This document shows, piece after piece, positions 1-5,103 of a stretch of DNA of 5,103 nucleotides. The position numbers were made by a program, and so were the translations under genes. The notes beneath the pieces are model-generated. The model ran no database searches and was not told the origin of the DNA. It saw only the letters and a list, made by a program, of their open reading frames with translations. How positions within the stretch are numbered: the first letter of the stretch is position 1; every line of letters starts with the position of its first letter. The stretch is from positions 1-5,103 of the forward strand of contig JAEWCA010000288.1 of assembly GCA_023390875.1 (NCBI GenBank), read 5' to 3'. This DNA is from Actinomycetes bacterium. Lineage in GTDB: Bacteria > Actinomycetota > Actinomycetes > Actinomycetales > Cellulomonadaceae.

Positions 1-970
1 CGTGGTGGTCGACGCGGGCGGCGACCTCGGGGTCGGGCCACGGCTGGGCTGGCGGTGGTGGCGCCTCGCGGCCGCCGTGCTGCTCGGCCTGGCGATCGGC
101 ACGAAGTGGTCGGGCCTGTACTTCCTCGCCGTCTTCGGGCTGATGACCGTCGCGTGGGACGTCACGGCGCGGCGCACCGTCGGGGTGCGCGACTGGTTCT
201 GGGCGGGCATCCGCCGGGACGGTCTCGTCGCGGGCGTCGCGATGGTCGGCATCGCGGCCGTCACGTATGTCGCGACGTGGACGTCGTGGCTGGTCCACCC
301 GCTCGCGTACGGGCGGCAGTGGGCGGCCGACAACCCCGGCCAGGGCGTCACGTGGCTGCCCGCGCCGCTGCGGTCGCTGTGGAAGTACCACCAGGACATG
401 TGGGCGTTCCACACCGGTCTGGACACGCCGCACAGCTACGCGTCGCACCCGCTCGGCTGGCTCGTGCAGTGGCGGCCGACGTCCATGTTCTACCCGCCCG
501 AGGTCTCCGGGCTGTCGGGCCAGCAGGCGCAGGACGCGTGCGGCGCGTCGCAGTGCTCGCAGGCCATCACCGCGATCGGCAACCCGGTGCTGTGGGTGTG
601 CGCGACGGCGGCGATCCTCGTCGCGGTCGTGTGGCTGGTCCGCTTCCGCGACTGGCGGGCGTTCGCGGTGCTGTCGGGCATCATCGCGGGCTGGCTGCCG
701 TGGTTCATGTACCCGAACCGCACGATCTTCACGTTCTACTCGGTCGCGTTCGTGCCGTGGATGGTGCTCACGCTCGTGTACGTGTTCACGCTCGTCGTGG
801 GCCCGAAGGACGAGCTCGACCCGCGCGCACGACGCTGGGCCGTCGGGGTCGTCGCCGGCGTCGTGGGGCTGGCCGTCGCGGTGGGGGCGTTCTTCTACCC
901 GATCTGGACGGCGATGGTGGTGCCGTACTGGTTCTGGCACGCGCACATGTGGCTGACCACCTGGATCTGA
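1..970 (+). CDS. Protein O-mannosyltransferase (GT39, Pmt-like), C-terminal part, 5' end outside window
   Basis: Membrane glycosyltransferase of the PMT/GT39 family, which in actinobacteria moves mannose from polyprenyl-phosphate-mannose to Ser/Thr of exported proteins on the outer face of the membrane. The first complete codon is at 2 and about 322 residues are visible. The frame is open at the left edge, and PMT proteins are usually about 500 residues, so the N-terminal catalytic loop with the Asp-Glu motif is missing. Counting from base 2, family-like stretches are KWSGLYF (35-41), HPLGWLVQWRPTSMFY (149-164), AIGNPVLW (191-198), GWLPWF (230-235) and NRTIFTFYSVAFVPWM (239-254), plus a C-terminal FWHAHMWLTTWI. 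About six to seven hydrophobic segments are visible (around 22-50, 75-95, 193-213, 220-236, 243-266, 279-300). The extracellular loop carries Cys180 and Cys185, a possible disulfide. It ends in TGA, convergent with the hexosaminidase gene. Family call is firm; the exact acceptor proteins are unknown. Confidence 0.9.
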   Translation, partial: VVVDAGGDLGVGPRLGWRWWRLAAAVLLGLAIGTKWSGLYFLAVFGLMTVAWDVTARRTVGVRDWFWAGIRRDGLVAGVAMVGIAAVTYVATWTSWLVHPLAYGRQWAADNPGQGVTWLPAPLRSLWKYHQDMWAFHTGLDTPHSYASHPLGWLVQWRPTSMFYPPEVSGLSGQQAQDACGASQCSQAITAIGNPVLWVCATAAILVAVVWLVRFRDWRAFAVLSGIIAGWLPWFMYPNRTIFTFYSVAFVPWMVLTLVYVFTLVVGPKDELDPRARRWAVGVVAGVVGLAVAVGAFFYPIWTAMVVPYWFWHAHMWLTTWI

Positions 971-981
971 CGGCTGCTCGG

Positions 982-1017
982 CGGGCCGGGCAGCGCGCCG
1001 GGCAGCAGCCCGGCCCG
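982..1017. terminator. GC-rich hairpin between convergent genes, possible bidirectional terminator
   Basis: CGGGCCGGG at 982-990 is the exact reverse complement of CCCGGCCCG at 1009-1017, giving a 9-bp stem with an 18-base loop. It sits 11 bases after the mannosyltransferase stop and 5 bases beyond the hexosaminidase stop, so it could serve both genes. There is no T-tract on either side, as is common in high-GC actinobacteria, and the loop is long, so termination is inferred from position and stem strength only. Confidence 0.5.
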
Positions 1018-1022
1018 TCGCG

Positions 1023-2474
1023 TCAGGACCAGTCGACCTGCGGGCTGCGGTGCCACGGGAACCCGAACCGGTCCCAGAACCTCCCGTGCGCCGCGACGCG
1101 CGTGCGGAACCCGTCCCAGTCGCGCTGGTCGGGGGCCGACCACGCCACCTCCGCGACGGCGGCCAGCCGGGGCAGCAGCATCGCCGTGAGGTCGTGCAGG
1201 TCCTTGAGCGTCTCGGTCCAGACGGCGGCCTCGACCCCGATGACCGACTCGGGCGGCAGGCCCTCGATGATCGCGGTGGGCTCCCAGTCGTAGGCGTCGC
1301 GCAGCTCGATGTGCCCGGCCCACTCGAGGCCGAGCTCGGTCGTCGCGTCGTACTTCATGTCGAGGTAGGTCTTCGACCCGGGCGACATGAGGAACAGCGC
1401 ACCGGCCCGCGCGGCCGCGACGAACGGTGCCGGGTCGACGCGCGGGTCCCAGTACTGCACGACGGTGCCGGGCTCGAGCGGCGTGTGCGCGATCTCCTGC
1501 CAGCCGACGACGCGCTTGCCCTGCGCGCGGACGGCCGCGGCCGCCTGGCCGACGAGCTCGGCGTACTCCTCGCGCTCCATCGTGAGGACCTCGTCGCCCC
1601 CGATGTGCACGAAGTCGCCCGGCGTCATCGCGGCGAGGTCGGTGAACACGTCGATGAGGAACCGGCCCGTCGCGGGCAGGTCGGCGTGCAGCCGGCTGAA
1701 CCCGACCTCGATGCCCGTGTACGCGTCGGTGGGCTCGCCGCTCGGGTTGAGGTCGCCGTACGTGTGGGTCGCGGCGTTGACGTGCCCGGGGACGTCGATC
1801 TCGGGGACGACGCGGATCCCGCGGGCGGACGCGTACGCGACGAGGTCGGCGAACTGCTCGGCGGTGTAGAACCCGCCCGGGTCGCCGCCGACGGACGTCC
1901 CGCTCGCGCGCTCGGTGAGCTGCGGCCGCGACGGCAGCTGCAGCCGCCAGCCCTGGTCGTCGGTGAGGTGCAGGTGCAGCACGTTGAGCTTGTAGTGCGC
2001 CATGAGCCCGACGACGACCTTGAGGTCGCGGAGCTGGATGAAGTGGCGCGCGACGTCGATCGACAGGCCGCGCCACCCGTACCGGGGCGAGTCCTCGATC
2101 CGGACCGCCGGGACGGAGAGCTCCGGGGTGACGAGCTGGCGCAGCGTGACGATCCCGTGGATGAGCCCGGCGGGCGTGCGTGCGTCGATCGTGACCCGCT
2201 CGGGCCGCACGACGACGCGGTAGGCCTCGTCGCCCGCCGGGAGCGACTCGACGAGCCGCAGCCACACGGTCCGGGGTCCCTCGCCGCCCGTGTACCGCAC
2301 CTCGACAGGGTGCTCCGTGACGCGGCCCAGGAGGTCCGCGGCGAGCACGCCGACCGAGATGAGCTCGGGCCGGCTCTCGACGACGACGGTGGTGCCCTCC
2401 GCGAGCACGAACGGCTCGCCCCCGGTCACGTCGAGCGTGGTGGGGCGGGGGATCAGCGAGATCACGTCGGGCAC
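1023..2474 (-). CDS. Beta-N-acetylhexosaminidase, glycoside hydrolase family 20, cytoplasmic
   Basis: Predicted to release terminal beta-linked GlcNAc or GalNAc from oligosaccharides by substrate-assisted catalysis. The 483-residue protein has a GH20b N-terminal domain (about 1-128) followed by the GH20 TIM barrel (about 132-465). Visible family motifs are RGLSIDVARHF (135-145), HLHLTDDQGWR (167-177), PEIDVPGH (224-231), the catalytic HIGGDEV with Asp294-Glu295, GWQE (324-327), YWD (341-343) and GVEAAVWTE (413-421). All key residues are present, so it should be active. The start is GTG at 2474-2472, supported by a GAGGAG Shine-Dalgarno and by the family-typical opening LIPRP at residues 7-11. 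No signal peptide or lipobox is seen, so it should act in the cytoplasm on imported chito-oligosaccharides or recycled cell-wall or glycan fragments. It lies 45 bases downstream of the transporter gene on the same strand, so an operon is likely. The substrate is not decided by the sequence. Confidence 0.94.
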   Translation of the reverse strand: MPDVISLIPRPTTLDVTGGEPFVLAEGTTVVVESRPELISVGVLAADLLGRVTEHPVEVRYTGGEGPRTVWLRLVESLPAGDEAYRVVVRPERVTIDARTPAGLIHGIVTLRQLVTPELSVPAVRIEDSPRYGWRGLSIDVARHFIQLRDLKVVVGLMAHYKLNVLHLHLTDDQGWRLQLPSRPQLTERASGTSVGGDPGGFYTAEQFADLVAYASARGIRVVPEIDVPGHVNAATHTYGDLNPSGEPTDAYTGIEVGFSRLHADLPATGRFLIDVFTDLAAMTPGDFVHIGGDEVLTMEREEYAELVGQAAAAVRAQGKRVVGWQEIAHTPLEPGTVVQYWDPRVDPAPFVAAARAGALFLMSPGSKTYLDMKYDATTELGLEWAGHIELRDAYDWEPTAIIEGLPPESVIGVEAAVWTETLKDLHDLTAMLLPRLAAVAEVAWSAPDQRDWDGFRTRVAAHGRFWDRFGFPWHRSPQVDWS

Positions 2475-2478
2475 GGGG

Positions 2479-2484
2479 CTCCTC
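2479..2484 (-). promoter_or_regulatory. Ribosome binding site of the GH20 gene
   Basis: Read on the minus strand this is GAGGAG, four bases before the GTG start. The spacing is slightly short, but the match is strong and no better start lies nearby, so it fixes the GTG as the likely initiation codon. Confidence 0.65.
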
Positions 2485-2519
2485 GGGCGGTGACGACGGG
2501 CGGTACGTCGCAGCGCACG

Positions 2520-3560
2520 CTACTCGACGTCCCTGGCCAGCCGGCGCGCGACGACCGCGCATGTCGCGAGCTGCAGCTGGTGGAACGCGATGACGGGCAG
2601 CGCGACGCTCGCCGCGAGCGCCGGTGAGAACAGGACGGACGCCATCGGCAGGCCGGTCGCGAGGCTCTTCTTCGAGCCGCACATGAGCAGCGCGATGCGG
2701 TCGGGCCGGGCCAGGCCGAGCCTGCCGCCGCCCGTCCACGTGACCGTCAGCATGATGGCGAGCATCACGGCGCACACCGCGAGCAGCAGCAGGAGCGCGA
2801 CGACCGTGACGTGGTCCCACGCACCCGACACGGTGGCCTCGCTGACCGACGTGTACGCGACGACGACGATCGTGCCGCGGTCCGTGAACCGGGTCAGCCG
2901 CGGGTGCGCGCGGACCCAGCCGCCGATCCACCGCTCGACCACCTGGCCGGCCGCGAACGGCAGGAGCAGCTGCCACAGGATCCCGGACACGGATCCGCCC
3001 GTCGGGCCGCTCGTGCGCGTCATGAGCACGCCGACGAGCAGCGGCGTCAGGACGATGCCCGCGACGTTCGAGATCGTCGCGCCCGTGATGGCGCCCGCGA
3101 CGTTGCCCCGCGCGACCGACGTGAACACGACGGACGCCTGCACGGTGGACGGCAGCAGCGACAGGTAGAGCACGCCCGTCTTGAGCTCGGGTGCGAGCAC
3201 GTCGTCCGGCAGCAGCTGCACGAGCAGGCCGAGCACCGGGAACACGACGTACGTCGCGGCGAGCATCGACCCCTGCAGGCGCCAGTTCCGCAGACCGGCC
3301 CACACCTCGTGCGTCGCCATGCGCGCGCCGTACAGGAAGAACAGCACGACGATCGCGACGGTCCGCACGACCTCGAGGACGGCGGCGACGTCCCCGCGGG
3401 CCGGCACGACGAGGCCGAGCACGAGGACGGTGAGGATCATGACGACGAGCGGGTCCACCCACGCCCGGACCTTCGCGACCAGTCCCCCGGCGCCGGGGCG
3501 GGGCTGGTCGGGCGGCACCGCGTCATCATGCCACCGGGCCACCCCGCGCGGCGGGCGCAT
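2520..3560 (-). CDS. Bile acid:sodium symporter-superfamily transporter (SLC10A7/YfeH-like)
   Basis: Polytopic inner-membrane protein, 346 residues, with about nine to ten hydrophobic segments from residue 35 on. It matches the SBF-like branch that contains bacterial YfeH and eukaryotic SLC10A7. The two conserved regions of that branch are visible: SLLPSTVQASVVFTSVARGN at 134-153 and CGSKKSLATGLPMA at 294-307, followed by FHQLQLA at 326-332. Members are thought to move organic anions or other small solutes with sodium, but substrates of the bacterial proteins are mostly unknown. It ends in TAG and is followed after 45 bases by the GH20 gene, suggesting cotranscription. The start is uncertain. 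ATG at 3560-3558 is given here, but the first 28 or so residues are polar and Pro/Gly-rich, unlike the family core, which begins near Lys30. GTG at 3518-3516 (residue 15) is an alternative. Neither start has a good Shine-Dalgarno. Confidence 0.88.
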   Translation of the reverse strand: MRPPRGVARWHDDAVPPDQPRPGAGGLVAKVRAWVDPLVVMILTVLVLGLVVPARGDVAAVLEVVRTVAIVVLFFLYGARMATHEVWAGLRNWRLQGSMLAATYVVFPVLGLLVQLLPDDVLAPELKTGVLYLSLLPSTVQASVVFTSVARGNVAGAITGATISNVAGIVLTPLLVGVLMTRTSGPTGGSVSGILWQLLLPFAAGQVVERWIGGWVRAHPRLTRFTDRGTIVVVAYTSVSEATVSGAWDHVTVVALLLLLAVCAVMLAIMLTVTWTGGGRLGLARPDRIALLMCGSKKSLATGLPMASVLFSPALAASVALPVIAFHQLQLATCAVVARRLARDVE

Positions 3561-3618
3561 GGGCGTGCGCCGTCCCGGTTCGTCCGGTTCTGAGCCGCTT
3601 TGCCCGGGGCCGCAGTGT

Positions 3619-3628
3619 GACGTACGTC
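3619..3628. promoter_or_regulatory. Perfect 10-base palindrome in the divergent intergenic region, possible operator
   Basis: GACGTACGTC is its own reverse complement. It lies 58 bases from the transporter start on one side and 90 bases from the stress-protein start on the other, a position where a dimeric regulator could act on either gene. A short palindrome can arise by chance in GC-rich DNA, and no regulator gene is adjacent, so the role is only a possibility. Confidence 0.25.
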
Positions 3629-3659
3629 CAGGTCGGCCCGTTTCAGCGCGCGCGTCGGC

Positions 3660-3683
3660 GGAATGTCCCCTACGTTCTCCGTT
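3660..3683 (+). promoter_or_regulatory. Possible ECF-sigma-type stress promoter for the small membrane protein
   Basis: GGAAT at 3660-3664 and GTT at 3681-3683 resemble the -35 and -10 elements used by SigR/SigH-type ECF sigma factors of actinobacteria (GGAAT and GTT). The 16-base spacer is somewhat shorter than the roughly 18 bases usual in Streptomyces. A transcript starting just after it would have a leader of about 25-30 bases containing the ribosome binding site. The stretch from about 3661 to 3718 is clearly less GC-rich than its surroundings, as expected of a promoter and leader. The match is short and unproven. Confidence 0.35.
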
Positions 3684-3706
3684 ACCGGATCGAGCCCCTC
3701 AATGTC

Positions 3707-3712
3707 AAGGAG
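3707..3712 (+). promoter_or_regulatory. Strong ribosome binding site that fixes the start of the stress membrane protein
   Basis: AAGGAG lies six bases before the ATG at 3719. This is near-ideal spacing and decides against the upstream in-frame ATG at 3617, whose extra 34 residues are Arg-rich and lack family resemblance. Confidence 0.85.
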
Positions 3713-3718
3713 TTCAAC

Positions 3719-3991
3719 ATGACCCCCGAAGGCATCATCAGCGCGATCATCATCGGCGCGATCATCGGCATCCTCGGCCGTCTCGTGGTGCGCGGCCGGC
3801 AGCGGATCTCCGTCCTGCTCACCGTCGTGGTGGGTATCGTCGCGGCGCTCGTCGGCACGTGGCTCGCGTCGCTCATCGGCGTGCAGAACACGAACGGCGT
3901 CGACTGGATCGAGCTCCTGCTGCAGGTCGGCCTCGCGGCGGTGTTCGTCGCGGCCGTGTCCGGCCGCCGTCGCGGCCGCAGCATCCTCTGA
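3719..3991 (+). CDS. GlsB/YeaQ/YmgE family stress-response membrane protein
   Basis: Small integral membrane protein of 90 residues, the usual size for the family once called transglycosylase-associated proteins. The protein starts MTPEGIISAIIIGAIIGILG and has three hydrophobic helices at about 4-24, 30-54 and 62-81. Gly residues sit along the first two helices (Gly13, Gly17, Gly20; Gly38, Gly46), and the tail is basic (SGRRRGRS). These are family features. The biochemical role is unknown; relatives are induced by envelope, acid or general stress. It appears monocistronic: divergent from the transporter gene, with its own promoter region upstream and a strong hairpin downstream. The start is ATG 3719-3721 because of the well-placed AAGGAG. 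A longer frame from 3617 is open but would put a non-conserved basic leader before the first helix. Confidence 0.9.
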   Translation: MTPEGIISAIIIGAIIGILGRLVVRGRQRISVLLTVVVGIVAALVGTWLASLIGVQNTNGVDWIELLLQVGLAAVFVAAVSGRRRGRSIL

Positions 3992-3998
3992 GCCTGCG

Positions 3999-4019
3999 GG
4001 CGCCCGCCCCCGGGGCGCC
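3999..4019 (+). terminator. Small GC hairpin just after the stress protein gene
   Basis: GGCGCCC (3999-4005) pairs with GGGCGCC (4013-4019) around a 7-base loop, eight bases past the TGA stop. It may help termination or protect the 3' end ahead of the stronger hairpin at 4035-4068. A stem of this kind is easily formed by chance in such GC-rich DNA. Confidence 0.3.
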
Positions 4020-4034
4020 ACGCCGGCTCCGCGG

Positions 4035-4068
4035 CGAAGGCCGGACCCTCCGACGGGTCCGGCCTTCG
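4035..4068. terminator. Strong bidirectional hairpin terminator between convergent genes
   Basis: CGAAGGCCGGACCC at 4035-4048 pairs perfectly with GGGTCCGGCCTTCG at 4055-4068, a 14-bp stem with the 6-base loop TCCGAC. A G-T and a G-C pair could extend it by two more. It sits between the converging stress-protein gene (stop at 3991) and VOC gene (stop at 4094), so it can end transcription from both sides. There is no long T-tract, which is normal for actinobacterial terminators of this form. Confidence 0.88.
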
Positions 4069-4093
4069 TCGTGCGGGGCGTCGGGAGCGCGGA

Positions 4094-5103
4094 TCACCCG
4101 CTGACGACGACGAGCTCGTTGGCCTCCGGGTCGGCGACCCGGACACGCCCCGGCGACCCGCCGACGACTGAGCCGCCGGCCGACACGGCGGTGGCGACGC
4201 GCGCCTCCGCGAGGTCCGCCGGCACCGCGAGCTCGACGTGGAGGCGGTTGCGCTGGCGGCGCCGGTCCGTGTCGGCCGTGTCGATCTCCTGGAACGCCAG
4301 GACGGGGTTGAGGCGTCGCGGGTCGACGATGTCCGTGAGCTCGGTGCGCCGGTCGTGCTCGTACCCGAGCGCGCCGGCCCAGAACGCGCGCACCGCGGCG
4401 ACGTCGGCAGCGTCGAAGTACAGCTGGACGAAGCGCGGGAGCGCCGGGTCGGCCGCGGCGCCGAGCTCGCGGGCCGCCGTCTGGATCCGCTGCGCGAGAC
4501 CGGTGAACTCCAGGTCGAGGCCGTGCGCGTCTGCGTCCCACCGGTCCTTGCCGGTGTCGAGGACCACGAGGCCGGGACGCAGGTCGACGAGCAGCGGGAA
4601 CCCCACGGCGCCCGCCAGCTCCGCCGCGGCGGCGGCCACCTCGGTCTGCTGCGCCGGTGACGTGACCCGGTAGCAGGCCATCGCGCCGAACACCGCCTGC
4701 CAGTCGGCGGTCCGGCCGCTCTCGTCGAGCGGGCTGCCCGGGACCAGGTCGACCTCGTTGCCGTCGGCGTCGGCGTGGCAGACGCCGAACGGGCCGTACG
4801 CGTCGCCCAGACCCGCGTGCTCGACGGCCCCGGCCGGCCGCACGACGTCGAGGTGGAGGCGGTTGCGCAGGGGCCGCGGGTCGGCCGACGCGCGCACCCG
4901 GAGCTCGGGGTCGCGCCCGAGCGGGTCGGCGAGGCTGCCGTCCCCGGCCGCGACGTAGTCGAGCGCCCGCAGCCAGAACGGCGTCACGGCGCCCGGGTCC
5001 GGGGAGTCGATGCCGACGCTCACGTGCTGCAACGCGCGCGGGTCCGGGGTCAGCGCGAGCTCCCGGGCCGCCGCCGAGACGGTCGGGGCGTGCTCGTCCG
5101 AGC
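4094..5103 (-). CDS. Multidomain VOC (glyoxalase-fold) protein with pterin-dehydratase-like linker module, 5' end outside window
   Basis: Two VOC (glyoxalase/bleomycin-resistance/dioxygenase fold) domains separated by a helical module. Numbering from the TTG codon at 5032-5030, VOC 1 is about residues 1-97 (RNRLHLDVV 57-65, GNEVDLV 91-97), the middle module about 103-195, and VOC 2 about 200-311 (RNRLHVELAV 261-270, NELVVV 305-310). VOC pairs bind metals through His/Glu; His60/Glu93 and His265/Glu306 are candidates, though many such proteins have no known substrate. The middle module resembles the pterin-4a-carbinolamine dehydratase fold that precedes a VOC domain in some actinobacterial proteins, but the His-His-Pro site is not there (Gly-Phe-Pro at 144-146). 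The TTG is probably not the true start: the frame is open for 71 more bases to the edge, has no Shine-Dalgarno at the TTG, and encodes AAARELAL plus DPRA, like the end of the middle module (TAARELGAAADPA). It ends in TGA. Enzymatic function is unknown. Confidence 0.85.
   Translation of the reverse strand, partial: SDEHAPTVSAAARELALTPDPRALQHVSVGIDSPDPGAVTPFWLRALDYVAAGDGSLADPLGRDPELRVRASADPRPLRNRLHLDVVRPAGAVEHAGLGDAYGPFGVCHADADGNEVDLVPGSPLDESGRTADWQAVFGAMACYRVTSPAQQTEVAAAAAELAGAVGFPLLVDLRPGLVVLDTGKDRWDADAHGLDLEFTGLAQRIQTAARELGAAADPALPRFVQLYFDAADVAAVRAFWAGALGYEHDRRTELTDIVDPRRLNPVLAFQEIDTADTDRRRQRNRLHVELAVPADLAEARVATAVSAGGSVVGGSPGRVRVADPEANELVVVSG

Noticed and set aside
55..1293. A 412-codon plus-strand frame over the mannosyltransferase and the convergent gap
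   Set aside because: It is Arg-rich and low-complexity, and runs antisense into the hexosaminidase gene. The other frame has the PMT motifs and membrane segments.
1050..2627. A 525-codon open frame on the plus strand opposite the hexosaminidase
   Set aside because: Its composition is dominated by Arg, Asp, Val, Glu and Pro with no recognisable motif. It is the antisense of the GH20 gene and is explained by its codon bias.
895..3462. An 855-codon open frame on the minus strand overlapping both the hexosaminidase and the transporter
   Set aside because: Its translation is nearly all Arg, Ala, Gly and Pro with no domain, and it overlaps two genes with clear family motifs in another frame. This is the usual long shadow frame of very GC-rich DNA.
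3575..3590. Direct repeat CCGGTTC at 3575-3581 and 3584-3590 near the transporter start
   Set aside because: Only two copies of seven bases in GC-rich DNA. It is too little to call a binding site.
3617..3718. N-terminal extension of the stress membrane protein from ATG 3617
   Set aside because: The extra 34 residues lack family resemblance, while the ATG at 3719 has AAGGAG at ideal distance and gives the usual 90-residue length.
5030..5032. TTG at 5032 as the true start of the VOC gene
   Set aside because: The frame stays open to the window edge, there is no Shine-Dalgarno before the TTG, and the upstream residues resemble the module that precedes VOC 2.

Overview
The window is very GC-rich. 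Its codons end mostly in G or C, and some starts are GTG. This, together with a bacterial protein O-mannosyltransferase and a cytoplasmic GH20 hexosaminidase, points to a high-GC actinobacterium. A Cellulomonas-like (Micrococcales) genome is my best guess, from the general look of the genes rather than from a marker. Nothing looks like a mobile element, CRISPR array, RNA gene or phage. It reads as ordinary chromosomal DNA.

Layout, left to right. (1) Positions 1-970, plus strand: the C-terminal part of a multi-pass GT39 protein O-mannosyltransferase, cut by the left edge. (2) Positions 971-1022: a short convergent gap with a GC-rich hairpin. (3) Positions 1023-2474, minus strand: a GH20 beta-N-acetylhexosaminidase with an intact Asp-Glu catalytic pair and no export signal. 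(4) Positions 2520-3560, minus strand: an SLC10A7/YfeH-like (bile acid:sodium symporter superfamily) membrane transporter, lying 45 bases upstream of the hexosaminidase and probably cotranscribed with it. (5) Positions 3561-3718: a divergent intergenic region with a perfect 10-base palindrome and a possible ECF-sigma-type promoter facing right. (6) Positions 3719-3991, plus strand: a 90-residue GlsB/YeaQ/YmgE-type stress membrane protein with a very good ribosome binding site. (7) Positions 3992-4093: a convergent gap with a strong 14-bp hairpin terminator. (8) Positions 4094-5103, minus strand: a multidomain VOC (glyoxalase-fold) protein that runs off the right edge.

The genes do not form one pathway. 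The only likely functional unit is the transporter-hexosaminidase pair, which could link uptake of a small anionic solute with intracellular trimming of N-acetylglucosaminides, but that link is a guess from position. The most interesting point is the last gene. Its reading frame is open to the window edge, and it appears to be a duplicated [pterin-dehydratase-like + VOC] unit in which the visible dehydratase-like part has lost its histidines. I see no convincing undescribed system here.
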